Shown: positions 36,601 to 44,486 of the stretch, one piece after another
Position numbering within the stretch: the stretch's first letter is position 1
How the letters are laid out: every line of letters starts with the position of its first letter
Assembly: GCA_910583845.1 (NCBI GenBank)
Contig: CAJUAB010000014.1
Location: 55,605-119,604, forward strand
Direction of reading: 5' to 3'
Length of the DNA: 64,000 bases
From: an uncultured Acetatifactor sp.
Lineage (GTDB): Bacteria > Bacillota > Clostridia > Lachnospirales > Lachnospiraceae
Notes under the pieces: generated by a model
Databases searched by the model: none
Told to the model about the DNA's origin: nothing
Seen by the model: only the letters and a program-made list of their open reading frames with translations
Position numbers and translations under genes: made by a program

Positions 36601-37026
36601 GCGGGCAGGACCTTCTTCCACAGTGACATCTACGGAAGCCCGCTGTTTGCCATGGATGGCCAGGGACAGATGGGACAGTATGTGGAACGGGGCATCTGGG
36701 GCGACTTAAAGCCCGGCACGGAAATCCCTTCCGACCTGGAGGAGAATCTGCGATTTACCAGCTACAGGCATGATCCCGTCATCGGCAAGTATTTTGCCCA
36801 GGCCCGGTTCTATGACAGTACACAGGGCAGGATGCTTGGGAAGGACCTCATAAAGAGGGGGTTGAACCCGTACCCTTACTGCGACAATGACCCGGTGGAC
36901 TATACGGACCCCACAGGGGGAAATCCTGAATATCCTGGGCGGCGCGGCCATCGGCGGCCTGCTGGGAGGCGTGTCCGGATTTGTGGACTCCGCCATATCC
37001 CAGGTCACAGGCGGACAGAGGTTTGA
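30640..37026 (+). CDS. FN3 domains plus RHS/YD-repeat core of the polymorphic toxin
   Basis: A 2128-residue continuation in the other frame; FN3-like coding is visible from about 30525, and the ATG at 30640 has no good ribosome site. About six further FN3 domains (to about residue 510) lead into DPVNALTGAFLWSY and then some 1500 residues of YD repeats (YDxxGxL/YTYD units), which form the RHS cocoon. The core ends with the RHS-associated motif RFYDSTQGRMLGKDLIKRG-LNPYPYCDNDPVDYTDPTG. At G5 (36916-36920) the frame runs into a 34-residue non-homologous tail and stops, so the toxin tip is out of frame. Confidence 0.9.
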   Translation: MPLNVSAVATQDSVTVKWGAVSGATGYTVLFDNKAYDETGTSRTFTGLNADTSHTYRVRAAGPGGNSEYTPSGTVRTLPTVPAVPTNVRADANPYEAVVRWNAVKGADSYDVLFNGTLYNVTGTSKLIKGLTPSTSYTYQVRARNAAGTSAFSAAATVTTSVRPPSAPTNIKATATADSVTITWDAVSNATRYEVEFDGSKYTFTGTSAKFENLTPDTTYTYTVWARNAGGAATTGGRTIRTLQIAPPVPENLQATAEADSVTVFWDEAPRAEDYELLFDGRVYPATECSRQVEDLMPDTEYAFQVRAANEAGESPYSAVHTVRTLLETPRNIRARATARTVTVCFDPVEGADGYDISMNGQVYHTEEPCIVIGDLEPETQYSFCVLAKNARVESRPSSQEQISTLRPGPEMPSDVTATASMDSVTVSFSPVPEARDYDIQFDDVTYPVAAGSAAKTPAYEIPLSRSGKRKTMPRTSGTDGRIYKTFAGLRPNTEHSYCARANNAEGSSPYTDKKHIKTGISKDSGLADGRRRSSYPDGMMSYMGNDPVNALTGAFLWSYTWLEEYGRDSLHFTTMYDSRREAGDGALGKKWTHSLGYTLSMDEEYAYFATPYDHVTAFVRDPETDSFRPAKGESSYAMEQGGDGCYTVRAGDGTAYIFDSGLCLNRIVENGLTAYSFRTDEEGQIVRMEGRHGAGLDLTYREGHIASVTDALGGSVSFSYEDGRLVSATNPDGREMRFSYDDLCNLLTITDFAGEVYLTNSYDALGRVTEQFTAGRGRSLASYDGENRVTAFTDEAGHVTRYFYDESGHVTDIERDGSHIRNGYNENGQLTEQQDALGNLTKMVYDNYGRMNEVIHPDGTRESVVYDESNRPVKVVDRDGTENLYSYDERGNLTRVRDERGNVCTYTYDEEDNLTAFTDKGGNVWTYAYDSAGHLEQARDPEGNIYRYAHDAIGRMTSYTSPAGKQVSLQYSAAGDLLRMEDADGAVLFTYDENGNRTGVTDRMGNRQRLEYNEMGLLKLATDYLGNEYTFAYDERGNLIAETDPLGYCVSHGYDARGNRVSQTDPNGGVTEYDFDAANRLIRVKDAAGGTVRYTYDSMGRIRTVTDQLSHETAFTYDQAGRVLTETDPLEHSVSYTYDEAGNMLTRTDEDGVVTSYTYDVDNRLLSIRTDMGTTSFTYDGLGRIISVTDADGHEESAAYDGDGNLTMAADKEGRQTCYVYDGMGRLTQETAPDGGKTLYSYDKNGNCVRTVDAEGHIFTYEYDANNRMVKVTDPLEAETSYAYDQRGQLIRVTDARGGITSYVYDGNGNLIRETNPLGGEKTYRYDSLNRMVGGTDQEGNSWSCAYDAAGNRTGYTDANGNRWTYTYDEGNRLVSVTDQEEGSLCFTYTGAGKVRSVTDREGAVTSYQYDALGRLTQISDALGHSLAFVYDSVGRLISQTDANGNTTQYGYSPAGHLVSVTDPEENTTTYTYDAMGQVLTREDALGNRVSYTYDLLGQVTSMTDALGNKTAFTYTADGRVATVTDADGNTTRYTYDACGNLIQTTDACGHVTVYQYDLQNNRIRECLSESGEQKCVTLYQYDRKGRMIKEISPLLEEKEYVYDGNDNLLSFRDEEQQETIVSYDLNNRPVSVTYGDGRTAALRYNKRGELVELQDWNGTASLERDSLGRLTRVTDHNGRTTGFTYDSAGNRTGVAYPDGSAAAFAYDRNNRLAKVTDGEEGSTQYSYDGAGNMIAMTQPGSAASYTYNGNGQPVRAAYRFGDASSVEETFTYDALGRITGSQRTGRGAEPDGRKAAVLAGGAAPGVAGLIRTAAYTYDALGRLTSCRNGESVEAYTYDALGNRTSRSLDGIQRAACQYNAPGQLVSMVEDGVTYSFGYDKRGNLTREYREEELIRQYTYDSAGRMSLGKNLESGGESAYAYNALGMCVGNVQKRMGDHGPLTREMQYVPDYLSGTGNELMAYEIGAGSVKTVFGRGYERLSQKTAAGRTFFHSDIYGSPLFAMDGQGQMGQYVERGIWGDLKPGTEIPSDLEENLRFTSYRHDPVIGKYFAQARFYDSTQGRMLGKDLIKRGLNPYPYCDNDPVDYTDPTGGNPEYPGRRGHRRPAGRRVRICGLRHIPGHRRTEV

Positions 37027-38107
37027 CCTGCGCAGAGCCGCGGGAGCGGCGGCAAACGGAGCGGTAGTGGGCGCGGCGAGAGGAGCCCTGGCCGGTACCG
37101 GAGTGGGGATACCGCTGGCATTTGCCACAGACTTCGCGGCGGGGACTCTGGGAAGCGCCCTGGAGCAGTACATAAGCGAGGGAAAGGTAAGCGCGAGAAA
37201 GAGCGTCACCAGGGGCCTGACCAATGCGGCCAGCAACATGTTCTACGGAACCGGCAAGATGGGAAGCATCGGGGAAGCCTTCGGGAGAGGATTCGGAGCC
37301 GGAGCGGCCACATCTGGAATCAATTATATCTCCGACGCCATAGGCAGCAGGCAGGGCCAGCCGTCCAGATCAAAGGTGGGCATGGCAAGGGTTACGGACG
37401 GACTGAACGCCCCCGTCTACGGGATGTTCCGAAACCCCAGAAACAACTGCGGCAGTGAAAGTCCCTTTGACACCGGCCTGGGATACAGTTCCGCGAAGGG
37501 TTACCGCTACAAAACCCCGCAGACGGGAAATGGAAACGGCAGTGGGAAAGGTTTCAGCCTGGCGGGCTTTGTCCGGGAGACGCTGATCGGAGGCGTCACA
37601 GGCGGACTGGGCAGCGCGGCGTTCTATGGGGCAGATCGAGTTGTAAGGTCATTGAAGGATAGCATAAGACGTACCAATATAGGAGACGCGCTATTACTAA
37701 AATTTGATTCCGGAGATGAAGAGCAACAAGCAGTACTGGATCTTGCATTAAAGAATGCAGGACCCAGCACGGCTAAAGAATTTAAGGTAATTGGTCATGG
37801 CAACGCAACTTCAATTATGTTTGGTGACAGGGCATTAGACGCAAGGCAGGTAGCCCATGTTATCAGACATTCCCCTGCATATAAAGGGGGAAAACAAAAG
37901 GTTATACTGTATTCTTGTAATACGGGAAAAGATCCGGATGGTATAGCACGGCAACTTGCAAATATTTTGGGTTGTATAGTAAAGGCTCCTAATACAGAAG
38001 TGCATCCGCTTAAATCGGGTGGGTTTCTGGTTGCGGATGTATATGAGGAAGATGGTCTTTTGAAAAAAGAAATAGGAAAGATGCTTACCTTTAAGCCCAA
38101 AAAATAA
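36887..38107 (+). CDS. Pretoxin linker and caspase-like toxin tip A1 (out of frame with the RHS core)
   Basis: In the +1 frame after the G5 tract, coding resumes with EILNILGGAAIGGLLGG. A Gly/Ala-rich, hydrophobic pretoxin linker of about 240 residues follows, then a conserved DGLNAPVYGMFRNPRNNCG block. The unique tip (from about 37640) has KVIGHGN and VILYSCNTG, then GIARQLANILGCIVKAPNTEV. The HG and SC motifs, in this order, resemble clan CD (caspase-like) peptidases, suggesting a protease toxin; this is an inference. The ATG at 36887 is part of the RHS core in another frame, so expression needs frameshifting or reversion. Confidence 0.7.
   Translation: MTRWTIRTPQGEILNILGGAAIGGLLGGVSGFVDSAISQVTGGQRFDLRRAAGAAANGAVVGAARGALAGTGVGIPLAFATDFAAGTLGSALEQYISEGKVSARKSVTRGLTNAASNMFYGTGKMGSIGEAFGRGFGAGAATSGINYISDAIGSRQGQPSRSKVGMARVTDGLNAPVYGMFRNPRNNCGSESPFDTGLGYSSAKGYRYKTPQTGNGNGSGKGFSLAGFVRETLIGGVTGGLGSAAFYGADRVVRSLKDSIRRTNIGDALLLKFDSGDEEQQAVLDLALKNAGPSTAKEFKVIGHGNATSIMFGDRALDARQVAHVIRHSPAYKGGKQKVILYSCNTGKDPDGIARQLANILGCIVKAPNTEVHPLKSGGFLVADVYEEDGLLKKEIGKMLTFKPKK
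36916..36920 (+). other. G5 tract causing a frameshift at the RHS core/toxin junction
   Basis: The core frame reads ACA GGG GGA AAT. Removing one G would give DPTG-EILNILGG and join the core to the toxin linker. The same tract and frame break occur at 47362-47366 in cassette 6. Confidence 0.7.
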
Positions 38108-38177
38108 TATTGTGGGGATGGGGAAAGAAGTAAAGGAGCCCCATCCCCCGATTAAAAGAAAGGGAGGTTCATGGAAA

Positions 38178-39041
38178 TTGCATTACATATTTGAATTATG
38201 TCCGAAGTGTATGGATAAGTTGGTCGAACGGAAAATAGATGATTTTCAGGAATACATTGCAGGATATTGTCCGAATTGTGGGAGTATGTTGGAGAACGTT
38301 TTTTCTGGAAGAAATAAGGCAGATGATGTATTGTATAAAATTACATTAGATAAAATATTAGACAAAGACAAATGGGATGAAAAATGTCAGGAAACCATAA
38401 TGAAGATAGGTGAATCAAATAAAGAAGAAACGTTAAAAGAAATGAGCATTGAAGGTAGTACAATTTTTGTGGGTGATTTACTACATACCTATTTGAATTT
38501 AAGAATTTTAGATCAGATGGATACTATAGTTAGCTATAGGGTGATACCGGATTTTCCATATGCAAGGCCATTTACAATGCTATGTCCCGACTGTGGGCAG
38601 GAGACTGTTTATAGAAAACAAGAGTTGAATAAGGAATCCATGAAACATGGGCTTTATTGCGAAAAATGTAAGGAATGGGTAATGTACAAAGTTTCGCCTA
38701 AGTCACAGGTTGACGATACAAAGTATTATTTGGAAGCGGTGTTAGAGAAAGTTAAAAGAGAGGTGAAGGAACAGATAACATATAAACTTCAAAATTTATA
38801 TGATAAGAAAATAGAACACGATAGAATTATCGTTCTTGACAAGGCCAGGAACATAGAAGATGTTCTGAGTATATTAGAGGCTTACAATATTCCATATGAT
38901 ATAAATCCTCCATATCCGTACAAAGTTCCAGAGATCAAACCTACATTCAAGAACGAATGGACAGAGGAAGAGATTAGGAAGCTTATAGAGGCGAATCCAG
39001 GCTTGAGTATAACGGTAGATGAACTGAATGCGTTAAACTAA
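38178..39041 (+). CDS. Zinc-ribbon candidate immunity protein Z1
   Basis: A 287-residue protein directly after toxin tip A1. The start is taken as TTG at 38178, by alignment with the paralogue at 43510; GGGAGG lies 10 nt upstream. Two cysteine pairs at the N-terminus (LCPKC, then CPNCG near residues 9-36) and two more in the middle (LCPDCG and YCEKC) look like zinc ribbons. The C-terminus has the shared EWTEEEIRKLIEANPG motif. Paralogues lie at 41986, 43510 and 52502, the first two directly after caspase-like tips, so the family is the likely antidote to these tips. AT-rich compared with the RHS core. No known family was recognised. Confidence 0.7.
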   Translation: MHYIFELCPKCMDKLVERKIDDFQEYIAGYCPNCGSMLENVFSGRNKADDVLYKITLDKILDKDKWDEKCQETIMKIGESNKEETLKEMSIEGSTIFVGDLLHTYLNLRILDQMDTIVSYRVIPDFPYARPFTMLCPDCGQETVYRKQELNKESMKHGLYCEKCKEWVMYKVSPKSQVDDTKYYLEAVLEKVKREVKEQITYKLQNLYDKKIEHDRIIVLDKARNIEDVLSILEAYNIPYDINPPYPYKVPEIKPTFKNEWTEEEIRKLIEANPGLSITVDELNALN

Positions 39042-39065
39042 GAACTGAAATTTGATTTCAGTACA

Positions 39066-39237
39066 ATGTGCAAAGCCTGCCTGTCTCCATGGTGGAGGAC
39101 AGCGTAACATACAGCTTCAGCTATGACAAGCGGGGCAACCTGACTCGGGGATACCGGGAAAAGGAACTGATCTGGCAGTACACTTACGATTTTGCAGGCC
39201 GCATGTCGCTGGAAAAGAACCTGGAGAGCCGCGGGAG
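39066..39237 (+). pseudogene. RHS-core fragment of orphan cassette 2
   Basis: A diverged copy of the core segment around 36230-36385 (SMVEDSVTYSFSYDKRGNL, then SAGRMSLEKNL-like). It has no start and joins directly to a linker copy by an internal deletion. It could serve as a recombination arm only. Confidence 0.65.
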
Positions 39238-40202
39238 CGGCGGCAAACGGAGTGGTAGTAGGCGCGGCGAGAGGAGCCCTGGCGGGTACCGGAGTGGGGA
39301 TACCGCTGGCATTTGCCACAGACTTTGCGGCGGGGACTTTGGGAAGCGCCCTGGAGCAGTGCATAAGCGAGGGAAAGGTAAGTGCGAGAAAGAGTGTTAC
39401 CAGAGGCTTGACCAACGCGGCCAGCAACATGTTCTACGGAACCGGCACGATGAAAAGCATCAAGGAAGCGTTCGGGAGAGGATTCGGAGCCGGAGCGGCC
39501 ACATCGGGAATCAACTATATCTCCGACGCCATAGGCAGCAGGCAGAGCCAGAAGTCCAGATCAAAGGCGGGCATGGCAGGGGTCACGGACGGACTGAACG
39601 CTCCCGTCTACGGGATGTTCCGAAACCCCAGAAACAACTGCGGCAGTGAAAGTCCCTTTGACACCGGCCTGGGATACAGTTCCGCGAAGGGTTACCGCTA
39701 CAAAACCCCGCAGACGGGAAATGGAAACGGCAGTGGGAAAGGTTTCAGCCTGGCGGGCTTTGTCCGGGAGACGCTGATCGGAGGCGTCACAGGCGGACTG
39801 GGCAGCGCGGCGTTTCTTGGAACCAATAGAGTGGTAGAGGAACTGCGTGAAAGCCGTAGATTAGTTAGAAGTGATATTTATTATCATGTGACAACAGAAG
39901 AAAATGCGCAAAAGATTATATCTTCTAAACAGTTGGGACATTCAAACTGGGAGGGTAGGGTTTTTGCATGGAGAAAACAACCGACATTAAGACAGGCAAG
40001 CAGGGCTGGATTAGGGCCTGAGGCAAAGACGGTTCTTAAGTTTCGGACAACAGAGCCATTCGAGAAAGATGATGGAATTACAGATAAATTAATATCCAAT
40101 TTAACACGAAGGTCATCTGATGGCGCAAGAATTCCGATGCCTATTAAGGATATTGAAAGCGTGGGGTTCAGAAAGGAGTGGTGGGAAATATGGAAAAAGT
40201 GA
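39192..40202 (+). CDS. Orphan cassette 2: pretoxin linker with ART-like toxin tip B1
   Basis: From about 39236 the sequence is a near-copy of the expressed linker (AAGAAANG to GGLGSAAF), then changes abruptly at about 39824 to a different tip of about 120 residues: IYYHVTTEENAQKIISSKQL, GRVFAW and VLKFRTTEPF, ending EWWEIWKK. A YHxT start followed by ENAxxII and a GxVFAW strand resembles HYD1-type ADP-ribosyltransferase folds; this is a moderate-confidence inference. There is no plausible start of its own, so the cassette is probably silent until recombined onto the RHS core. It overlaps the candidate immunity gene at 40190. Confidence 0.65.
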   Translation: MQAACRWKRTWRAAGAAANGVVVGAARGALAGTGVGIPLAFATDFAAGTLGSALEQCISEGKVSARKSVTRGLTNAASNMFYGTGTMKSIKEAFGRGFGAGAATSGINYISDAIGSRQSQKSRSKAGMAGVTDGLNAPVYGMFRNPRNNCGSESPFDTGLGYSSAKGYRYKTPQTGNGNGSGKGFSLAGFVRETLIGGVTGGLGSAAFLGTNRVVEELRESRRLVRSDIYYHVTTEENAQKIISSKQLGHSNWEGRVFAWRKQPTLRQASRAGLGPEAKTVLKFRTTEPFEKDDGITDKLISNLTRRSSDGARIPMPIKDIESVGFRKEWWEIWKK

Positions 40203-40894
40203 TACTGGAAACTCATGAAAGGTTTGTGCCTGTAAGCAATCCTTTTGGCGAAAAAAATAATGATTATACAATTGATAATGTATTTGTCTTCGAAAGAGGG
40301 AAAATATATGGGGTTATATGCGAGCATGGGGGAGGCGGGGAGTCCATCTCCCTCCTGCTTTCAAATCAGGTTCCAAGAGAGGAGGAGAAAGTTTACTTTG
40401 ACAATCAGGAAGTAGACCCTTTTACAGTGGGGCAGGCAGGATGGTATATGGGAAAATCACTATATTCAGGGAGGCTGATAAAGCGGGAGATAACTCTCAG
40501 AATGGCGATGAAATATGCTGTGAATAGATATCATAAGTATAAAAGTATTGAGGAGATGGCAGAAGATTTTGTATTAGAACCGGGCATTTGGGATTATGGC
40601 CTGTCGCGAAGCTGTCGTTGGGTGAAATGGCGTGCTTCCTTGGCTATCGGGTATGCAAGCAATAGAATAATTTATTGCTTCCCATGGATGAATACATTGC
40701 ATTTTTATGACTGCTTAATTGACTCTTCTGTATTTCGGTTTTTTAAAAGATTTAAGGAGGAAGGATTAATTGTTATTTTGCCTACGTCCAGAAGAGAGAA
40801 TGTGGAAGGGGTCGTAGATGAGATTATTCAGATACACTGTCCAAGGTTTGAACGTGTTGTCACAGATAATGAATACTTCAGAGAACATTTTTAG
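40190..40894 (+). CDS. Degenerate ABC-ATPase-like candidate immunity protein, copy 1
   Basis: A 234-residue protein whose layout follows an ABC ATPase domain with altered motifs. A Walker A position reads CEHGGGGESISLLL, without the canonical GKS/T. A signature-like region reads YGLSRSCRWVKWRASLAIGYA, a Walker B-like strand IIYCFPWMNTL, and a position equivalent to the H loop LIVILPTSRRENVE. ATP hydrolysis is unlikely. The start lies inside the end of toxin tip B1, as expected for a coupled toxin/immunity pair. A second copy is at 44474. Confidence 0.65.
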   Translation: MEKVILETHERFVPVSNPFGEKNNDYTIDNVFVFERGKIYGVICEHGGGGESISLLLSNQVPREEEKVYFDNQEVDPFTVGQAGWYMGKSLYSGRLIKREITLRMAMKYAVNRYHKYKSIEEMAEDFVLEPGIWDYGLSRSCRWVKWRASLAIGYASNRIIYCFPWMNTLHFYDCLIDSSVFRFFKRFKEEGLIVILPTSRRENVEGVVDEIIQIHCPRFERVVTDNEYFREHF

Positions 40895-40911
40895 GATGAT
40901 ATCAGGGTCAA

Positions 40912-40978
40912 ATTCAGAAATTGCCACAATACTGTGTTGCTGAGAAAAATTTATTGGCAAAAGAGCCCTATTTCCTAT
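40912..40978 (+). pseudogene. Relic of the 105-aa gene found at 51243
   Basis: Encodes CVAEKNLLAKEPYFL, matching CVAERDLLAKEPYFL in the gene at 51243. It then runs straight into an RHS-core fragment at about 40982, marking a recombination joint. Confidence 0.5.
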
Positions 40979-40984
40979 CCTGCG

Positions 40985-41892
40985 GTTTACCAGCTACAGG
41001 CATGATCCCGTCATCGGCAAGTATTTTGCCCAGGCTCGGTTCTATGACAGTACGCAGGGCAGGATGCTTGGGAAGGACCTCATAAAGAGGGGGTTGAATC
41101 CATACCCTTACTGCGACAATGACCCGGTGGACTATCTCCGACGTCATAGGCAGCAGGCAGGGCCAGCCGTCCAGATCAAAGGCGGGCATGGCAGGGGTCA
41201 CGGACGGACTGAACGCCCCCGTCTACGGGATGTTCCGAAACCCCAGAAACAACTGCGGCAGTGAAAGTCCCTTTGACACCGGCCTGGGATACAGTTCCGC
41301 GAAGGGTTACCGCTACAAAACCCCGCAGACGGGAAATGGAAACGGCAGTGGGAAAGGTTTCAGCCTGGCGGGCTTTGTCCGGGAGACGCTGATCGGAGGC
41401 GTCACAGGCGGACTGGGCAGCGCGGCGTTCTATGGGGCTGGTAAAGCTGTTGAAAGATTAAAAAATAGCGTTAGAGGCGTTGATGTAGACAAGCCTTTGG
41501 CGCTCCAGTTTGATTCTGGGGATGAAAAGCAACAAGCTGTAATTGATGCTGCTGCGAAAATTGCAGGACCCAATACGAAAAAATTGTTTAAAGTAGTTGG
41601 TCATGGCAATCCCTATTCAATTCAGAAAGGGAACGAATTTCTGAGCGCACAACAAGTGGCGGAGGAAATTCGAAAATCTCCGGAATTTATAGGAGGGAAG
41701 CAGAAGGTTATACTTTATGCATGTAATACAGGTAAAAAGCCTAAAGGTTTTGCCCGTCAGCTTGCTAATATTCTGGGCGTTGAGGTAATAGCACCTAATA
41801 CAAATTTACATCCTAAAAAAACGGGAGGGGATTTTATGCGGGTGATATTCATTTGGAGAATGGAGAATATATTGGTGAACGGGGCAGTTTGA
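40985..41892 (+). pseudogene. Orphan cassette 3: RHS-core end, short linker and caspase-like tip A2 (frameshifted)
   Basis: The segment 40985-41132 copies the core end (HDPVIGKYFAQARFYDST to CDNDPVDY). A deletion then joins it to the linker at the GSRQGQPSRSKAG region. The tip from about 41440 has KVVGHGNPYSI and VILYACNTG, like tip A1. Near 41835 one base appears to be missing; the homologous C-terminus (ending LIRFRPKI) continues in another frame to 41915. The open frame 41119-41892 therefore lacks the proper end. Confidence 0.7.
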
Positions 41893-41985
41893 TTAGATTT
41901 AGGCCAAAAATTTAATGCATTAAGGGATGGAGGCAAAAATCTTGTCTTCCATCCCTTATATATAGAAAGGCAGGTAGACATTGGG

Positions 41986-42780
41986 ATGAGAGTTTTTTTT
42001 GAATTGTGTCCAAAATGTAAGGACAGATTTGTTGAACGAGTAATAGAGGATTTTCAAGAGTATGTAGCAGGTACTTGTCCCAAATGTGGGGGAAAAATGA
42101 AGTTTGTCTTGTCTGGTAGAAAAAGAGTAAATAACACAACATATAAAATTGTTATAAATAAAATTGATTATATGAAAAGGTGGAGAGATAAATGCGTAAA
42201 AATCATAATGAAAATAGGAGAAATAGATAAAAAAGAAGCTGTAAAGAGAATGAAAACCAAGAATAGTGTTATATTTGAAGGGGACTTATTTCATACATAT
42301 TTGAATTTAAGATTACTTGATAAAATAAGTTCTTTAATTGAGTATACTGTAATACCGGATTTTCCATATGGAAGGGTTATGACCATGATGTGCCCTGATT
42401 GTGGAGGAGATGCCGATTGTAAAATAGTTAATATTGGAAATGGTCTTTATGAAAGCGGATTTTATTGTGAAAAATGTTGTGATTGGATAGTATATAACGT
42501 TTTTTCACAGTTTGAAGTAGATGAAACGTATTTTTATTTGGAGGCTTCCATTGAAGAAGCGGATGTGGCAATCAAGGAAATGATTTTGGAAAATATTGAA
42601 AATGTATGCGATAAAAAAATAGAACACGAAAAAATTATATTAAGGGATAATGCGAGGAATCTAGAAATTATTTTAAGTATTATGGAAAGTTACAACATCA
42701 CATATAGAATAGAGCCATCATATCCATATAAAATTCCCAAATGGAATTCAGACTATTATGGAGGAAAAATGGATGGCTGA
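41986..42780 (+). CDS. Zinc-ribbon candidate immunity protein Z2
   Basis: 264 residues, paralogous to Z1. It begins MRVFFELCPKC, has CPKCGG near residue 33, MCPDCGG and YCEKCCDW in the middle, and the LFHTYLNLRLLDK segment shared by the family. The C-terminal EWTEEEIRKLI block is missing; the protein ends soon after PYKIP. It follows tip A2 and is probably its antidote. Confidence 0.7.
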   Translation: MRVFFELCPKCKDRFVERVIEDFQEYVAGTCPKCGGKMKFVLSGRKRVNNTTYKIVINKIDYMKRWRDKCVKIIMKIGEIDKKEAVKRMKTKNSVIFEGDLFHTYLNLRLLDKISSLIEYTVIPDFPYGRVMTMMCPDCGGDADCKIVNIGNGLYESGFYCEKCCDWIVYNVFSQFEVDETYFYLEASIEEADVAIKEMILENIENVCDKKIEHEKIILRDNARNLEIILSIMESYNITYRIEPSYPYKIPKWNSDYYGGKMDG

Positions 42781-42837
42781 TAATATAACTACAACAATAT
42801 ATAATAATATATACTTTCTGTGAATGCCCGATACATT

Positions 42838-43443
42838 TTGCTCAGGCCCGATTCCATAACAGCACACAGGGCAGGATGTATGCCATAGGCAGCAGGCAGG
42901 GCTAGAAGTCCAGATCAAAGGCGGGCATGGCAAGGGTTACGGACGGACTGAATGCTACCGTGTACGAGACGTTCCGAAACCCCAGATACAACTATGGCAG
43001 TGAAAGTCCCTTTGACACCGGCCTGGGACACAGTTCCGCGAAGGGCTACCGCTACAAGACCCCGCAGACGAGAAATGGAAACATTAAAGAATGCAGGACC
43101 CAGCACTGCTAAAGTATTTAAGGTAATTGGTCATGGCAGCGCAACTTCAATTATATTTGGTGACAGGGCATTAGACGTAAGGCAGGTAGCCCATGTTATC
43201 AGACATTCCCCTGCATATAGGAAGGGAAGTCAAAAGGTTATACTGTATTCTTGTAATACGGGAAGGGACTCGAATGGTATTGCACAGCAACTTGCTAATA
43301 TTTTAGGATGTGTGGTAGAGGCTCCTAACAGGGAAATACGACCTTTACAAACAGGAAATTTTTTAATAGCAGATAAAATAAAGCGATTTGGCAGATATCG
43401 GTTAGATATGGGAGCAATGATTCCTTTTAAGCCGAATATTTAG
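42838..43443 (+). pseudogene. Orphan cassette 4: RHS-core and linker scraps with caspase-like tip A3
   Basis: A 43-bp core scrap is followed by a linker scrap containing a stop (TAG near 42903) and then tip A3: GPSTAKVFKVIGHGSATSI, VILYSCNTGRD and AQQLANILGCVVEAPN, ending MIPFKPNI. The open frame 42952-43443 reads the linker out of frame before entering the tip in frame, so it cannot make a normal product. The tip is about 85% like A1 by eye. Confidence 0.65.
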
Positions 43444-43509
43444 AATATGAGGAGATGAGAGTGAAATTTTACTCTAATCTCCAAATATAAAGAAGGAGGA
43501 AATCTTAAT

Positions 43510-44373
43510 ATGCATTATATCTTTGAATTATGTCCCAAGTGTATGAATGAATTGATAGAAAGAGACATAGAAGACTTTCAGGAATTTATTCCGGGTATTT
43601 GTCCCAATTGTGGAAACAGAATGGAGGCAGCTCTATGGGGAAATACAAAAACCGAGAACACAGTTTATAAAATTATTCTAAATAAAGTTCAAAATATAGA
43701 CAAAAGCAGGGAGAAATGCCAGAAAATTATCATGAAGATAGGTGGATTGGACGCAGATGCCGCAAGGGAAAAGATGAATACTCAAGGCAGTATTATTTTT
43801 GAGGGAGATTTGCTTCATACCTATCTGAATCTAAATATGATCGATCAAATGGGTACCGCAATAGATTATAGTGTTATGCCCAGCTTTCCGTATGACAGGG
43901 CGCTTTCAATCGTATGCCTGGAATGTGGTGAAGAGGCCGAATACAAAGTTGATTATAAAGGTAAAAAGCCTGTAAAAAGTGGCTATTTTTGTAATAATTG
44001 TAGACAATGGATCATGTATGATGTATACTCCGAACAGGATATGGACGAAACAATATACTATATCGAAGCAACCATTGAAGATGTGGATGGTGAAGTAAGG
44101 CAGGAAATAATACATCATGTAGAAGAGCTATGGGATAAAAAAATTGAAAATAACAAAATATGGGCTCAAGACCATGCAAAAAAAATACAAAATGTCTTAA
44201 ACATAATGGAAAATTATAACATTCCATATAAAGTGAATCCTCCATTTCCGTACAAAATTCCAGAGATGAAGCCTGTACATAAAAATGAATGGACAGAGGA
44301 AGAGATTAGGAAACTTATAGAGGATAATCCTGGCTTAAAAATTACGGCGGATGAACTGAATGCATTAAACTAA
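43510..44373 (+). CDS. Zinc-ribbon candidate immunity protein Z3
   Basis: 287 residues, the best-preserved member of the family, with ATG and AAGGAGGAAA upstream. It shows CPKC and CPNCG pairs at the N-terminus, VCLECG and FCNNC in the middle, and ends EWTEEEIRKLIEDNPGLKITADELNALN-like, as does Z1. It follows tip A3. Confidence 0.72.
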   Translation: MHYIFELCPKCMNELIERDIEDFQEFIPGICPNCGNRMEAALWGNTKTENTVYKIILNKVQNIDKSREKCQKIIMKIGGLDADAAREKMNTQGSIIFEGDLLHTYLNLNMIDQMGTAIDYSVMPSFPYDRALSIVCLECGEEAEYKVDYKGKKPVKSGYFCNNCRQWIMYDVYSEQDMDETIYYIEATIEDVDGEVRQEIIHHVEELWDKKIENNKIWAQDHAKKIQNVLNIMENYNIPYKVNPPFPYKIPEMKPVHKNEWTEEEIRKLIEDNPGLKITADELNALN

Positions 44374-44447
44374 GAATATAAAATCAGAAATAAAAGAATA
44401 TAGATACATACCATAATGTAAGCTGCCTGATTAATGATTTATATGTT

Positions 44448-44486
44448 GTGATCAGGAGAGAGTGGTGGGAATTTTGGAAAAAATAA
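44448..44486 (+). pseudogene. 3' relic of an ART-like toxin tip
   Basis: Twelve codons ending REWWEFWKK and a stop match the end of tip B1 (KEWWEIWKK). The rest of the tip is lost. The following immunity gene overlaps it exactly as at 40190, so an entire toxin body was deleted while its immunity gene was kept. Confidence 0.65.

Noticed and set aside
36916..36920. Firm call of programmed ribosomal frameshifting at the G5 tract
   Set aside because: No stimulatory structure or known slippery heptamer could be established by eye. Mutational phase variation, pseudogene and sequencing error remain equally possible, so it is reported only as a candidate.
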